NCBI GenBank assembly: GCA_022824265.1
Contig: JAJEAG010000055.1
Location: 124,001-188,000 of the forward strand
DNA length: 64,000 nt
Source: Candidatus Poribacteria bacterium
Lineage (GTDB): Bacteria; Poribacteria; WGA-4E; WGA-3G
Reading direction: 5' to 3'
Part shown: piece after piece, positions 15,571 through 25,778 of the stretch
Numbering within the stretch: the first letter of the stretch is position 1
Layout of the letters: the number at the start of each line of letters is the position of its first letter
Notes under the pieces: model-generated
What the model saw: only the letters and a program-made list of their open reading frames with translations
Told to the model about the DNA's origin: nothing
The model's database searches: none
Made by a program: the position numbers and the translations under genes

Positions 15571-16815
15571 ATGTATAGGAAATTATGTGTAATAGGATTA
15601 GCATTTTTGATGGTGTTGTCGGTCTTACCGCACATTGCTGATGCTCAAGAGACAATAACCGGTGAATGGCTCTGGATGATCGCTCCAACCGAAGAAAACC
15701 AAGGTGGACAAGCTTCTACCGATATTGATTCCCTTGCAGTGGCAAGTGACGATGCTGTTACTGAAGGAATGGTGGCTGCACTCGGTGCCACAGAAGGTGA
15801 TACAGTCGGAGATTATGAATGGATCCTTGCTGAACTCCCCGCTGATGGTAATATTAACGCTATGCTTGTTGAAGCAGGTGTAACAGAAAATGGCGATATA
15901 AATGATATTACTTCTTATGCACTCATTACACTCGTTTCTGCAGAAGCACAGAGCGATGTGACCTTGGGTGTTAGCAGTGATGATTCAATCAAAGTTTGGC
16001 TCAACGGCGCAGTCGTTCATACCAATGCTGTAAACCGTGGACGTGGTGCTGCTGGTAGCTTCCAAGATACCGTTCAAGTAAATCTTAGAGCAGGGAACAA
16101 CCTGTTAATGATTAAAGTCAGTGAACGTGGCGGCGGATGGGGTATGTTTGCAGGTATTGATGCAGATGTAGAAACCGCATATAGACCCGCTGTCAGACAT
16201 ATCACAGGCGAATGGCTCTGGGTAATCGCTCCAACCGAAGCAAACCAAGGTGGTGCTAATTCTACAGACATTGACTCCCTCGCAGTTGCAAGTAATGATG
16301 AAGTTACCGAAGCAATGGTGGCTGAAAATGGCGCAACCGAAGGCGATAGTGTCGGTGATTACGATTGGGTCCTTGCCGAACTCCCAGCAGATGGTAATAT
16401 TAACACAATGCTTGTTGAAGCAGGGGTGACAGATAACGCTGATTTCAACGACGTTTCATCTTATGCAGTCACAACACTCGTCTCTGATGAAGCGGTGGAT
16501 AATGTAACGCTTGGTGTTAGTAGTGATGACTCCATCAAAGTCTGGCTCAACGGTGAAGTCGTACATACTAACGCTGTAAACCGCGGACGTGGCGGTGCTG
16601 GTTCCTTCCAAGATATCGTCACTGTTGACCTCAAAAAAGGTGACAACTTGTTGATGATCAAAGTTAGTGAACGTGGCGGCGGATGGGGTATGTTTGCAGG
16701 TATTGGTGCCGATGTAGAAACCGCATACAGACCCGCTGAATCTGATGTTGGCACAGCTGTTGAAGCTGCTGGAAAACTCGTCACAACTTGGGGCAAGTTA
16801 AAAGGTGCTAAGTAA
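15571..16815 (+). CDS. Secreted protein with two tandem jelly-roll domains
   Basis: This 414-residue protein has a signal peptide (about residues 1-26, cut near IADAQ) and two near-identical domains (about 27-205 and 210-388). Each starts ITGEWLWxIAPTExNQGG and contains SSDDSIKVWLNGxVVHTN and LLMIKVSERGGGWGMFAG. The repeats are close even at DNA level around the last motif, indicating recent internal duplication of the unit also found in the neighbour at 14738. GGAGG precedes the ATG. A 17-bp terminator palindrome follows. The probable role is extracellular glycan or ligand binding, by analogy with PA14/GH2 jelly rolls. Confidence 0.75.
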   Translation: MYRKLCVIGLAFLMVLSVLPHIADAQETITGEWLWMIAPTEENQGGQASTDIDSLAVASDDAVTEGMVAALGATEGDTVGDYEWILAELPADGNINAMLVEAGVTENGDINDITSYALITLVSAEAQSDVTLGVSSDDSIKVWLNGAVVHTNAVNRGRGAAGSFQDTVQVNLRAGNNLLMIKVSERGGGWGMFAGIDADVETAYRPAVRHITGEWLWVIAPTEANQGGANSTDIDSLAVASNDEVTEAMVAENGATEGDSVGDYDWVLAELPADGNINTMLVEAGVTDNADFNDVSSYAVTTLVSDEAVDNVTLGVSSDDSIKVWLNGEVVHTNAVNRGRGGAGSFQDIVTVDLKKGDNLLMIKVSERGGGWGMFAGIGADVETAYRPAESDVGTAVEAAGKLVTTWGKLKGAK

Positions 16816-16837
16816 CACCATAGATTTGTATCAATTA

Positions 16838-16871
16838 AATAAAGGACAGTGTTATAACACTGTCCTTTATT
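16838..16871. terminator. Bidirectional terminator palindrome
   Basis: AATAAAGGACAGTGTTA and TAACACTGTCCTTTATT make a perfect 34-bp palindrome between two convergent genes. A-rich and T-rich flanks occur on the respective sides, so it can terminate both transcripts. Confidence 0.75.
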
Positions 16872-16919
16872 ATTTAATTACTTTACAAATAATTTCTTCT
16901 ACAATTATTAGAAATAGCA

Positions 16920-19700
16920 TTATAATGATCGCGATCTTCTTTTAGCAGCCAACAACCTCGTCATTGCCCCTTCAACAGGTTGTGTTATTTCGGAAACTTC
17001 CTCAATTCTAACGTCTTCACGTGATGATACATTTTCCAACTGTGAATAGATTTTTGGATTAGACATCGTGACTGCGCCACCTTTTTTCTCTGTAAGACGA
17101 GTTAGGGTTGGGGAAATAACTGCTTCAGATTCTCTTTGAAATTGTGCGCGCAGTTCAGCCAAATACCCACTTGCAATGCTAAACCGACGCAGAATCATCT
17201 CCAATACAAACAGCGCAACAGCAATAATTAACAACGTATGAGAAAGTGATTTTCTATGCTCAACTGGGACACCTGCAGCGTTAACTATCTGAGATGGTGT
17301 TGGTTCATAAATACCGCCAGTAGATTCAGAAAGCATCTTTAGCAAGTCGTTGTTAACATCAAAATTTGCATACTCAGCAGGATAAGAAAGTGAAAGCGTC
17401 TCTGTCCGTTTTTGCACATCACCATCCTTTTTCGCAGTGACAATATATGAACCGCTATCGTCCATCTTGAATGTTCCAGCATACCGTGTTGCACTTTCCT
17501 GCTGCATCTCAACAGATAGACTGTTACCATTCGGAGCTGCAACTTGTACCGTATAGGTTGTCGGCGAGGTAAGTTGAGTATCAATGACAATATGTCCACT
17601 GCCATTACGAGATGAAACAATTAGATCAAAATCAGCACCTGTTCCTTCAGTCGGCAAAGTCCAATTGACAACTTGTCCCCAAAACTTACCAAAATTTGAC
17701 CAAGAAATCCATTCTTTGCTCCATGCAGGTTTGACATCCGATGTCCATGCCACAGATTTTCCCAAACCGTAATTCCAACCCACAAGAACTGGTTCATCTT
17801 TATGCGATGAGATGAATACTTGTGCTGCCGTTTTCTCTGCCGTTGCAACATATCCGTAAAGGGTAGGCAACGTATCAATACCTTCTAAAATTGGTGTTGT
17901 TTGGTTAGCAATCTCTGGTAGAAACTGTTCCTGAACAATATAATTCTGTGTTTCTCGGACAGCATCCATCAATACCTTTGGTAGTTCTTGAACATTCTTT
18001 ACATGCACCGATCGTCCTATTCCAACGTCTTCAATTTCCTGTAGCAATTTTGTGTCTACATCCCCAATACCAATTACAGTAATACCGATGCGTGCATCAG
18101 TAACTTCTTTTGCTATCTCAATAAATCCAGAACGGTCCTCACCAGATTTTACGTCCGATAATAGAATAATATGTTTCCGTTTCGCATCGGCAGTTTTGAG
18201 TATCTCTGCCGCCATTTCAATCGCCGATCCCATCGCCATCGTCCCACCAGTCGGTCTAAGTCTTCCAACAGCGTCAATCAGTTTATCATGGTCTGAAGTG
18301 AAAGGAGAAATTTCTCGTTTATTAACATCAAAACCCAATACAGCCGCCTGATCTTCATCCTCCATATTTCTAATACCCGCGCGTATAGACTCAATCGCCA
18401 GTTCAATCTTTTTCTGTGGACCAGCGTAATTTGCCATGCTTCCCGATGTATCAATAACAAACACAAGGGCAACAGTTTCTTGTCTTTCACGTGGTGTCAT
18501 ATCAACAGGTAGAATCCGTTCCAATGCAGTATCTGAATAACCTCCAGGACCAAATGCTTGGTCACCACCGATAACCACTAACCCGTGTCCTACGTCACGA
18601 ATATATGCTTCAATCATATCCAACTGTTCAGACGATAGTGTGTCAACGGAAATATTACTAAGGATCATTACATTATGATGTTGTAGCGCAACCAGATTTG
18701 TCGGTATCTCTGTAGCAGGAATCACATTTACGACAAATCCATTTTCCTCAAGCACATCTTTTAGACTATCCGCATGCTCCAAGTCATCTTCCACATATAG
18801 AACGTTCGGTTTGTCCTGAGTTTGCACCACACCATAAGCTTGATTATTTTCAAGGATTTGGTCATTGATATTTAACTTTAACTGATATGTATGGGGAAGG
18901 TCTTCAAAGACCTGCTGTGTAGGTAATGTTAACACATTTTTACCTTCTTCCACGTCGAATTCAAGATCGGTGATTGGAACATCGTTATGATAAAACGTGG
19001 CTGACACAGTTGATATACTGCTGTCTGTTTCAACGATTGCCTGAATTGCAAAGGGCTGTCCTTTTCTAACCTTGTTAGGTAGTTGCAGTTCCTCGACCTG
19101 AATCGTATCTTTCACAGTATTTAATGGAATAGTCAAGATTTCAACGTTACTCGCTGCAAACAGCGGCAAATAATCTACTAAATTACCTGTATTGTGGATT
19201 CCATCGCTAAGCAGCACAATCCGTTGTTGGTAATTGTCCGGTAGTAGTTCAAGTGCTCGCTTGAGGGGAGTGAGAATATCAGTACCATCACCTGCAGCGG
19301 TTGCCTCCAACAAGCTTGAAGTTAATGTCGGTTGATCGCTTACCAACCCCATTTCAATAAAGACTGATGTATCCTGTGCAAAACCCATCACTCCAAATTG
19401 GTCAGTCGGTTTCAATTTTGCTATAGCAGAATTAATCTGATTGATTGCAATTTCCTGTTGAGACGGGGCAATACTATCGGATGTATCAAGTAGAAATGCA
19501 ACCGCAAGACGTTGTTCTCGATGAGTTCGCTGTAGATTTGCCAAGGCAAGAATAACACATAATAGTGCAGCACATCTGAGAAGGAAGGTAGTACGTCTTC
19601 GCCATTTCGCAGCAATGACAGTTGTACGTAACTGAATTAGGTAAAAAATGGGGATTATCGCAAGCAGGAGTAAGAAAAGAGGTGATTGAAAATCAAACAT
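16920..19700 (-). CDS. Membrane protein with two VWA domains and a glutamine-amidotransferase-like domain
   Basis: This is a 926-residue protein. Two N-terminal membrane helices (about 6-25 and 37-56) precede a first VWA domain with MIDAS sequence DTSDS (72-76). A beta-sandwich linker follows (about 200-290), then a class-I glutamine-amidotransferase-like region without the catalytic triad (about 298-400, VLYVEDD, GHGLVVIGG). A second VWA domain has DTSGSM (417-422), and there is a final membrane helix near residue 840. The layout matches BatA/BatB-like and YfbK-type proteins that bind ligands at a metal site in the periplasm, often near MoxR ATPases. No MoxR gene is visible here. The ATG has no clear ribosome binding site. 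Confidence 0.85.
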   Translation of the reverse strand: MFDFQSPLFLLLLAIIPIFYLIQLRTTVIAAKWRRRTTFLLRCAALLCVILALANLQRTHREQRLAVAFLLDTSDSIAPSQQEIAINQINSAIAKLKPTDQFGVMGFAQDTSVFIEMGLVSDQPTLTSSLLEATAAGDGTDILTPLKRALELLPDNYQQRIVLLSDGIHNTGNLVDYLPLFAASNVEILTIPLNTVKDTIQVEELQLPNKVRKGQPFAIQAIVETDSSISTVSATFYHNDVPITDLEFDVEEGKNVLTLPTQQVFEDLPHTYQLKLNINDQILENNQAYGVVQTQDKPNVLYVEDDLEHADSLKDVLEENGFVVNVIPATEIPTNLVALQHHNVMILSNISVDTLSSEQLDMIEAYIRDVGHGLVVIGGDQAFGPGGYSDTALERILPVDMTPRERQETVALVFVIDTSGSMANYAGPQKKIELAIESIRAGIRNMEDEDQAAVLGFDVNKREISPFTSDHDKLIDAVGRLRPTGGTMAMGSAIEMAAEILKTADAKRKHIILLSDVKSGEDRSGFIEIAKEVTDARIGITVIGIGDVDTKLLQEIEDVGIGRSVHVKNVQELPKVLMDAVRETQNYIVQEQFLPEIANQTTPILEGIDTLPTLYGYVATAEKTAAQVFISSHKDEPVLVGWNYGLGKSVAWTSDVKPAWSKEWISWSNFGKFWGQVVNWTLPTEGTGADFDLIVSSRNGSGHIVIDTQLTSPTTYTVQVAAPNGNSLSVEMQQESATRYAGTFKMDDSGSYIVTAKKDGDVQKRTETLSLSYPAEYANFDVNNDLLKMLSESTGGIYEPTPSQIVNAAGVPVEHRKSLSHTLLIIAVALFVLEMILRRFSIASGYLAELRAQFQRESEAVISPTLTRLTEKKGGAVTMSNPKIYSQLENVSSREDVRIEEVSEITQPVEGAMTRLLAAKRRSRSL

Positions 19701-19869
19701 CTGTTAATTCTATTGATGACCTTCGGAACACTTACGCACTATTAAGAAACCAAATACAGGTTTGCTTATCATCCATTGCTTACTGATTGATTTAAGAAAC
19801 AGAATCAAGATAGGAAAGATGTGAAATAGGATTCCATAACAAATGCAACAACACCGGATTTCAATTATT

Positions 19870-20532
19870 TTATTCTGCTTGAAGGCGTTCAAGTTTCGAT
19901 AAAGCCTCGGCAAGTGCCGCTTCAGCATTTTCGGCGCGTATTTCGGCAGTTTCAGCGCGCTCAGAAGGTGTTTGCAACCACTGGGAAGTATTTGGATCAT
20001 ATAACCGTAATACATCTTCATGTTCCCCCAACTCCAAACCTAAGACAGTTGAGGGCAGCCGCTCATTTACAAAACTGATCTCTTGATATACGCCATCAAT
20101 CAGTCGAAATCCGATAAAACTCGGCACAATCTGTCCCATCGGATCGTAGATAAAGTATTCCTTCACCGAAAGTACAGAAGCGTAAAGATCTTTTTTCTTA
20201 CCTATATCGTTAGTAAAAGTACTCGGACTGGCAACTTCCAGCACAAAATCAGGCGTGTTTGCTTCTTCCCATATCAGATAGGTATCCCGAAGTTTTTTAG
20301 CGACACCAAAAACCACAAACACATCAGGGGATATAGACTTTCTGGGGTTACCTTCCTCGTAATACATAAGCAGATTTCCCGATACATAAACATCGTCAGC
20401 ATGTTGGAAATGGTGTTTTAGCATCTGAATATAATCTATCATCTGGTCTCGGTGTCTATCAGTTTCTGCCATAGGTTTACCGTCCGATTCCGGATAGACT
20501 ATTGTCGGCGCAGACTGTATCTTTTTCTGCAT
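19870..20532 (-). CDS. Uma2-family endonuclease (DUF820)
   Basis: This 220-residue protein has a PD-(D/E)XK-type restriction fold. The conserved acidic positions are SPDVFVV (Asp) and DFVLEVASPST (Glu), followed by KKDLYA with the lysine. A C-terminal AETAEIRAENAEAALAEAL heptad region predicts a coiled coil. The family is expanded in cyanobacteria and sponge symbionts and its biological role is unknown. I chose the ATG at 20532, which has GGGAG 8 nt upstream, over a TTG at 20553 that precedes the site. Confidence 0.87.
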   Translation of the reverse strand: MQKKIQSAPTIVYPESDGKPMAETDRHRDQMIDYIQMLKHHFQHADDVYVSGNLLMYYEEGNPRKSISPDVFVVFGVAKKLRDTYLIWEEANTPDFVLEVASPSTFTNDIGKKKDLYASVLSVKEYFIYDPMGQIVPSFIGFRLIDGVYQEISFVNERLPSTVLGLELGEHEDVLRLYDPNTSQWLQTPSERAETAEIRAENAEAALAEALSKLERLQAE

Positions 20533-20645
20533 CGTTTCATCTCCCAGTATCAAGTAATATTAATTTAGCGTTGTGTTCTTAAAGTATATTACAAAATAGG
20601 ATTGATGTCAAGATTATGATTGTCGAGATAGCAGGGACCTGACTT

Positions 20646-22349
20646 CTATTGCTTATGCAGTTCCTCAAAATATGCTTCAGCAACTTGGTGTTCGGCTGTG
20701 TGCGTCAACCCATACCGTTTGCACAACGCGATGTATTCAGCGATCAAGTTACGCCGCCGAGTTGGTGCAATTTCACCACCAGCCACCAGCATCGCTTTAT
20801 AGACAGGAATAGACGCTTTTTCCACGCGGGCTTTTACCTCAGAATTATCTGCAAGTGCTAACGCTTCTTGGAAATAGTCAAACACACGTTGTGAACTCTC
20901 AGCATCTAAACCAACATCCTCTGGAGATGGGAAACAACGGGGGTGTAGGTTTCGTTCCTCAACGTTATCGTGGAGAAAAGTGATATATTCCATAATCGCA
21001 GGTGCAGCCGCACTGTAATGCAAATGGACAAACTCAGTTAAGACTTCCTGATCATCAAGATGTGGATTCCAGATAAGGTGCGAAATTAGGTAATTTCTAA
21101 GATCAGAGAATTCACCCGTTAACCCGTTGCCATTCGCCTGCATGAAAACACCTTTTGCATTATTCTGTAAAAAGTAACGGACGTTTGGTCCAATACTCCG
21201 TAAATTCGGAAACGGCAAATCGTAGAATCGGAAATTGGTATTGTAATTCCAAATCCAGATGTCATTACAGATTTTCCCCCACGCGTTCGTATCCGCACAA
21301 AATGCTTGATTTTGTTCACAGTCTAGGTTGTCAATGGCATGGAGTGTACAGCATTCAATACTACATAATTGAATCTGCACATTATGACGAGGTTTAACTG
21401 TCTTGGGAGGTTTGCGAGTATACCAATAGGCAAGCGTTCCGATTTTGACATCGGGATATGCTTTTTCAATACGTTCCGCAACTGTATTAACGAAAGTCAA
21501 CTGTGAACCCATCGGTGTGCCTTCTGCCTCATTTAGTTCCTCACACTGTTCACATCGGCAGTAGGCAGCAGTATCTGCTTGGCTAACGCTAATATTTGCA
21601 ACATTGGGATTATCGGCAAGTCGTTGAATTGCTGTCTCAGAAGCCACCTCAATCACTTCAGGATTGGTGACACATAGTTGTGGACCACCACCGTGCGTAT
21701 TTGTATCACGTTTTCCATCAACTAATGCGTAATATTCTGGATGACTTTCACCGTACGTGCCATACGGGACAAGCACATGGAACGAATGGTTGATAAGTTG
21801 TTGGCGAGTTTTCCCACCAAGTTTCTCAGCATCCGTGACAGTATTCACTTTACGTTTTGCAGCAAATTCTGGTTCGTTTGAATTTTCGCGGTAGTAACTC
21901 CATCGAAATGAAAACGGGGGTTTGTATGAATAACTACCGCAAGGGATCGTCAACTCTGCAACTATTGGAATATAGGTATGGTCAGTGGTTAAAAACCGAA
22001 TGCCGACCAATTCCTCAAGGAACTGATATACAGCATAAAGTACACCGCGTGTTGCACCACCACTGATATGTATCCGTTCCTTTTCAACAGTGATACGGAT
22101 TTCTTCATCGTCCACCGTATCAGACACGCTGATAGATACCTGTCCATCATTGTTGGCTGTGTTTTCGTCTGATGTTCCAAGCGGTAACGCTAATAAAGCG
22201 GCTTGATTAAACCATTTTTGAAATTCTTCGGAGGCATATCTTTCTGTTTCTGTAGCATCATCAGAGACGACAATACGCCAATTCCGCATCGTTGAGACCA
22301 GCAAATCCCCGCCAGATAATTGAAACTTGAGTGTCTTGATAGCTGACAT
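20646..22349 (-). CDS. DUF4838 domain-containing protein (glycosidase-like)
   Basis: The 567-residue protein has an N-terminal alpha/beta segment (about 20-110) like that preceding alpha-glucuronidase/hexosaminidase barrels (WRIVVSDDATETERYASEEFQ, then GATRGVLYAVYQFLEE). A DUF4838 core follows (CRCEQCEELNEAEG, GTLAYWYTRKPPK, then NDIWIWNYNTNF). It has no signal peptide and is likely cytoplasmic. Its neighbours on the same strand are an MFS transporter (36 nt upstream) and a cysteine hydrolase, so uptake and degradation of a sugar-containing compound is plausible. AAGGAG precedes the ATG. Catalytic activity of DUF4838 proteins is unproven. Confidence 0.82.
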   Translation of the reverse strand: MSAIKTLKFQLSGGDLLVSTMRNWRIVVSDDATETERYASEEFQKWFNQAALLALPLGTSDENTANNDGQVSISVSDTVDDEEIRITVEKERIHISGGATRGVLYAVYQFLEELVGIRFLTTDHTYIPIVAELTIPCGSYSYKPPFSFRWSYYRENSNEPEFAAKRKVNTVTDAEKLGGKTRQQLINHSFHVLVPYGTYGESHPEYYALVDGKRDTNTHGGGPQLCVTNPEVIEVASETAIQRLADNPNVANISVSQADTAAYCRCEQCEELNEAEGTPMGSQLTFVNTVAERIEKAYPDVKIGTLAYWYTRKPPKTVKPRHNVQIQLCSIECCTLHAIDNLDCEQNQAFCADTNAWGKICNDIWIWNYNTNFRFYDLPFPNLRSIGPNVRYFLQNNAKGVFMQANGNGLTGEFSDLRNYLISHLIWNPHLDDQEVLTEFVHLHYSAAAPAIMEYITFLHDNVEERNLHPRCFPSPEDVGLDAESSQRVFDYFQEALALADNSEVKARVEKASIPVYKAMLVAGGEIAPTRRRNLIAEYIALCKRYGLTHTAEHQVAEAYFEELHKQ

Positions 22350-22385
22350 AATTCTCTCCTTGATTCTGTCTGGTAACTTGTCTTA

Positions 22386-23627
22386 TTACTCAGAATCCAC
22401 ATCCTCTTGATATTTCCGTTCATTAAACAATATAAAGAAAACTATCGCTGCAACAACTGTTAAGACGATAGGCACCATAAAGATTTTCGACCAAGCGTGT
22501 CCACCATCTGGGTATGCGAAGTAATCATGCAAGCGTCCACTTACAATATGTCCAACAAGCATACCGAGTCCGTTGGTGAAAAAGAGGAGTAATGCCTGTG
22601 AACTTGCGCGGATATCCTTCGGACTAAGTCGTTCAATTGCAATCATCCCTCCAACGAAAAAGAAGGAATAACATATACCGTGTAATGTCTGCGAACCTAC
22701 AACCAACCATACCGGTTCACCTATTGCGAAGATAGCGTAACGCACTGGCCACGCGAGAATACCTAAAAAGATTGTGACCCGCATCCCAAAACGGCGTAGA
22801 CATGGAAATAGCAACAGCATGAGTACGACTTCTGCAACCTGTCCAAGACTCATAGCGAAATTCGCACTACTCGGTGCTAACCCGACTCCGTGCTCTGCCT
22901 CAGTCAAAAACAGATAGGTCAAATTATAATAGAACGGTAATTCAATAGCAACAAGGAATGAGATAAACAGAAGCACGGCAAAATTCCGATTTGAGGTAAG
23001 GGAAAATGCCTCGAGAAACGCATAAGGATTTTTTGCCTCTTTGCTTGGTGGTGTGTTCGGTAAGGTTAGACAATAAATACCCATTATGAAAGAAATGATA
23101 GCTCCAAAAAGCAGACAATCCCCAACGTGAGGTAGTGTCGAATCTTGTATTTCCCAATATCTGAGATACCAACTCAATCCCCAATTGATAGCAATCCATC
23201 CGACCGTTCCGAAAACACGTATATTCCCGAATTTGTCTGAATGTCCCATGTTGTGAAAGGCTATTGAGTTGGTTAGGGCAATAGTGGGCATATAAAGGAT
23301 GGCGTGCAAGAAGATCATCAACCACATCATCTGAAATGTTGTCTGTTTCCATGCAACGAGAAGACAGACACCGCTAAGTATATGTGAAATCGCAGCGAAG
23401 ATTTGGGCAGGCATCAACCGATCAGCAACCCATCCAGCAATGATAGGTGATATAATTGAACCAATAGCAGTCGTTCCAAAGACATAACTTATCTGTTTGC
23501 CTGTGAACTCAAGGTTTGCCATATGTCCTGCAATGAGAACTGCCCATGCACCCCATATCGCGAATTGCAAAAACATCATCCCAGATAGACGGAAAAAGGT
23601 AAGTGCGTCTGAAGGTCTTTTTGCCAT
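22386..23627 (-). CDS. MFS transporter, nucleoside:H+ symporter-like (NupG type)
   Basis: This protein of about 413 residues has 12 predicted membrane segments. It begins MAKRPSDALTFFRLSGMMF with LQFAIWGAWAVLIAGHM in helix 1. MLMLLLFPCLRRFGMRVTIF and FFFVGGMIAIERL are further helices typical of the nucleoside/sugar:H+ symporter branch of the major facilitator superfamily. An upstream ATG (23639) lies within the sequence ATGGAGAG, which looks like the ribosome binding site for the ATG at 23627, so I used the latter. It sits between the DUF4838 gene and the hydrolase on the same strand and is probably co-transcribed with them. Confidence 0.85.
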   Translation of the reverse strand: MAKRPSDALTFFRLSGMMFLQFAIWGAWAVLIAGHMANLEFTGKQISYVFGTTAIGSIISPIIAGWVADRLMPAQIFAAISHILSGVCLLVAWKQTTFQMMWLMIFLHAILYMPTIALTNSIAFHNMGHSDKFGNIRVFGTVGWIAINWGLSWYLRYWEIQDSTLPHVGDCLLFGAIISFIMGIYCLTLPNTPPSKEAKNPYAFLEAFSLTSNRNFAVLLFISFLVAIELPFYYNLTYLFLTEAEHGVGLAPSSANFAMSLGQVAEVVLMLLLFPCLRRFGMRVTIFLGILAWPVRYAIFAIGEPVWLVVGSQTLHGICYSFFFVGGMIAIERLSPKDIRASSQALLLFFTNGLGMLVGHIVSGRLHDYFAYPDGGHAWSKIFMVPIVLTVVAAIVFFILFNERKYQEDVDSE

Positions 23628-23689
23628 AATACTCTCCATATCAATCCACAGTGAGTTGATACTACTATGTAGTTCTGTCTTACATACAC

Positions 23690-24736
23690 CTATATCCAGT
23701 TTTCCATCGGTTCAGTTGACTGTACGATATGTGCACCTGCTTCAGCAAATTGCAAAAAAGCTGATTCAGCTGATTCTGTATAGTCCACTACATCAGGCAC
23801 AACAACTGGAGATGTTAAGTCATCCATCAGATAGATTTTCTCTGCCAGGGTTGCATCAGTTCCCTGAATCTCCTCAAGTAGATCGCTCACAGTCCACGCA
23901 ACACAATGGCTTTTTGCCTGTCCTGCGATGATAACACGATCATACGATAACAACATTTGCAGAAAGTCCTTATTCTTTCTATCAATCGGTTTGCCTTCTG
24001 CATCGTTAAGCACTTCTGGTCGCAGGACAGAGTAATTCTCTGTCAACGGATTCTGTCCCTTGGTTTCATAATGTGTTTGACTATTACGAGCAATTGCGTG
24101 AAAAAATATCGCTTCGTCAACAGCAGAAACAACCGCATGTCCAATACCGCCGAGCATAGCATGGTAGGGCCATATCGTTAGCGGATACTTTCCATCAGCG
24201 GTAAGAGTTTTGACATAATGCTCACCATATTCTTTAAGCCACGCATATTGATTAACATTGTCCATCACACTGTCAACGACGGCAGGATTGACGCGCCATT
24301 TACCTATTTCAATATCCTCTTGCGTGATAAGGGTCTGTAGTGGAATGGGGTTCTCACCTGCATCATTAATCCAGAATATCTCATGGAATATCTGCATTGC
24401 AGTATGTGTATCCAATGTACAAGCAATTTTACTGATATGGGGTAGGTTGCGATATATAAACTGACATAAACGAATGTTATCTTCAACAGCACCGTTACCC
24501 GATCTACCACCTACGAATAGTTCAAATTCCGGTATACAGAATGTATTTTGCACATCAACAAGCAGCAAGCACGTCCGAATAGAATCCTCAGATGCGGGGG
24601 TGATGTTGTATTGTTGTGCCCATGCACGCGCCTCATGCAGCCGTTCTTGATAAGGTACACGCCATACTTGTTCTACTTGTTCTTGATTAAAATGCTCAGG
24701 AATCGGAATATGTGATGTTGACAGTGTGTCACTCAT
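23690..24736 (-). CDS. Isochorismatase-like cysteine hydrolase
   Basis: The 348-residue protein has the nicotinamidase/isochorismatase fold. LLLVDVQNTFC carries the catalytic Asp, and AGQAKSHCVAWTVSDL the nucleophilic Cys followed by the conserved segment. FEIFWINDAG and similar inserts and a long N-terminus make it larger than the about 200-residue nicotinamidases. Family members hydrolyse amides such as nicotinamide; the substrate here is unknown. An AAGGAT-type ribosome binding site is present. It is upstream of the MFS and DUF4838 genes and probably the first gene of that operon. Confidence 0.85.
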   Translation of the reverse strand: MSDTLSTSHIPIPEHFNQEQVEQVWRVPYQERLHEARAWAQQYNITPASEDSIRTCLLLVDVQNTFCIPEFELFVGGRSGNGAVEDNIRLCQFIYRNLPHISKIACTLDTHTAMQIFHEIFWINDAGENPIPLQTLITQEDIEIGKWRVNPAVVDSVMDNVNQYAWLKEYGEHYVKTLTADGKYPLTIWPYHAMLGGIGHAVVSAVDEAIFFHAIARNSQTHYETKGQNPLTENYSVLRPEVLNDAEGKPIDRKNKDFLQMLLSYDRVIIAGQAKSHCVAWTVSDLLEEIQGTDATLAEKIYLMDDLTSPVVVPDVVDYTESAESAFLQFAEAGAHIVQSTEPMENWI

Positions 24737-25120
24737 TTTACATCCTTTTCAGTCTAAATGCGTCTAATGTACAATCATACAATGAAATAATGATTTTTTT
24801 CTATCTTTTTTACTACGAATTAGTCTAATATGTAACTCAGACTGTGTTCCCGAAAATGGATATAGGTGGGCACTGTTGTCAGTAATCATAGAATTGTTGT
24901 TATTTTATAGCACCGCAATATTTTTTACAACAAAAAATGGGGTCAAATTGTCTATAGAATAGTAACAAAATAAAGTTAATTACCACTTTTTGAAAATTAA
25001 TGAATTCTTTTTGAGAATCTATCGTTATAAAAGTGTTGGGATTCGTACATTTGAAGGGATTTTTGATACTCACCCTTGAAATTGCGTAACCTACGTACCA
25101 ATGAGGTAAACAGTAATAGT
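24737..25120. other. Intergenic AT-rich gap
   Basis: No gene, terminator or strong hairpin is seen between the hydrolase and the divergently transcribed regulator. The few open frames have no ribosome binding site. Both flanking genes start here, so it should hold two promoters, but I could not pick a convincing one. Confidence 0.4.
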
Positions 25121-25735
25121 ATGCGTAGATCAAAAAAGCGACGTCCGGAAATGGAAGAGAAACTTGCCCAAGTTAACAGGCAAGTGCGTGAGGCACGCGG
25201 ACGTTTGGGTTGGCAAGTTCGGCAAGCACTCGTACCTCTGAATATTCAAGAGAATAGAGGTTTCTCTAAGTTGCAAGGACAAGTGCTCATCATTTCATAT
25301 CATGAGCCTTTACGAGAGAGAATTAAAGGTGTGCTTGAATCAGAAAATTATCGGTGTGATGTTGCCCAAGGTAGTTCATGGGCAGTCGGTATGCTTAAGT
25401 TGATGAAATATCAACTGATAATTGTTGATTTCACGCGATACCGACGGTCCAACATCTTTACTTATGTCAAAAGGTATCAACCTGGTGTCAAAATCATCTC
25501 AATAGTCCCTGATGAAAGCAGGGCACGTGAATTGATGCGGTTAGGAAGTTATAGTTTCTTAGTCGGACGCAGTTTTGATACAGAACAACTACGTACCTGT
25601 CTGACAAGTTCATTGAGATTGGGACATAGTGTGTGTTCTTTGCAGTCACAAGGTGAACGATGCAATCGTTCCTGTGTTAACAACTATCAAACTGAAGATG
25701 ATTTTTTGGATTTCGATGATATCTCCGAATATTGA
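25121..25735 (+). CDS. Receiver-like domain protein
   Basis: This protein of about 204 residues has an N-terminal basic coiled segment (RRSKKRRPEMEEKLAQVNRQ). A CheY-like domain follows (GQVLIISYHEPLRERIKGVL, QLIIVDFTRYRRSNIF, GVKIISIVPDESRARE), with a C-terminal tail rich in Asp and Cys. The phospho-acceptor position corresponds to the Asp in IIVDF, but the acidic pair after the first strand is replaced by SYHE, so phosphorylation may be lost. I chose the ATG at 25121; an upstream TTG at 25076 has no ribosome binding site and the site before 25121 (GAGGT) is weak. It heads an operon with a CYTH protein and a small ORF. Confidence 0.65.
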   Translation: MRRSKKRRPEMEEKLAQVNRQVREARGRLGWQVRQALVPLNIQENRGFSKLQGQVLIISYHEPLRERIKGVLESENYRCDVAQGSSWAVGMLKLMKYQLIIVDFTRYRRSNIFTYVKRYQPGVKIISIVPDESRARELMRLGSYSFLVGRSFDTEQLRTCLTSSLRLGHSVCSLQSQGERCNRSCVNNYQTEDDFLDFDDISEY

Positions 25736-25778
25736 TCACATTCCAGATTAGAAGTCCAAAGGACATTAATATCATACA

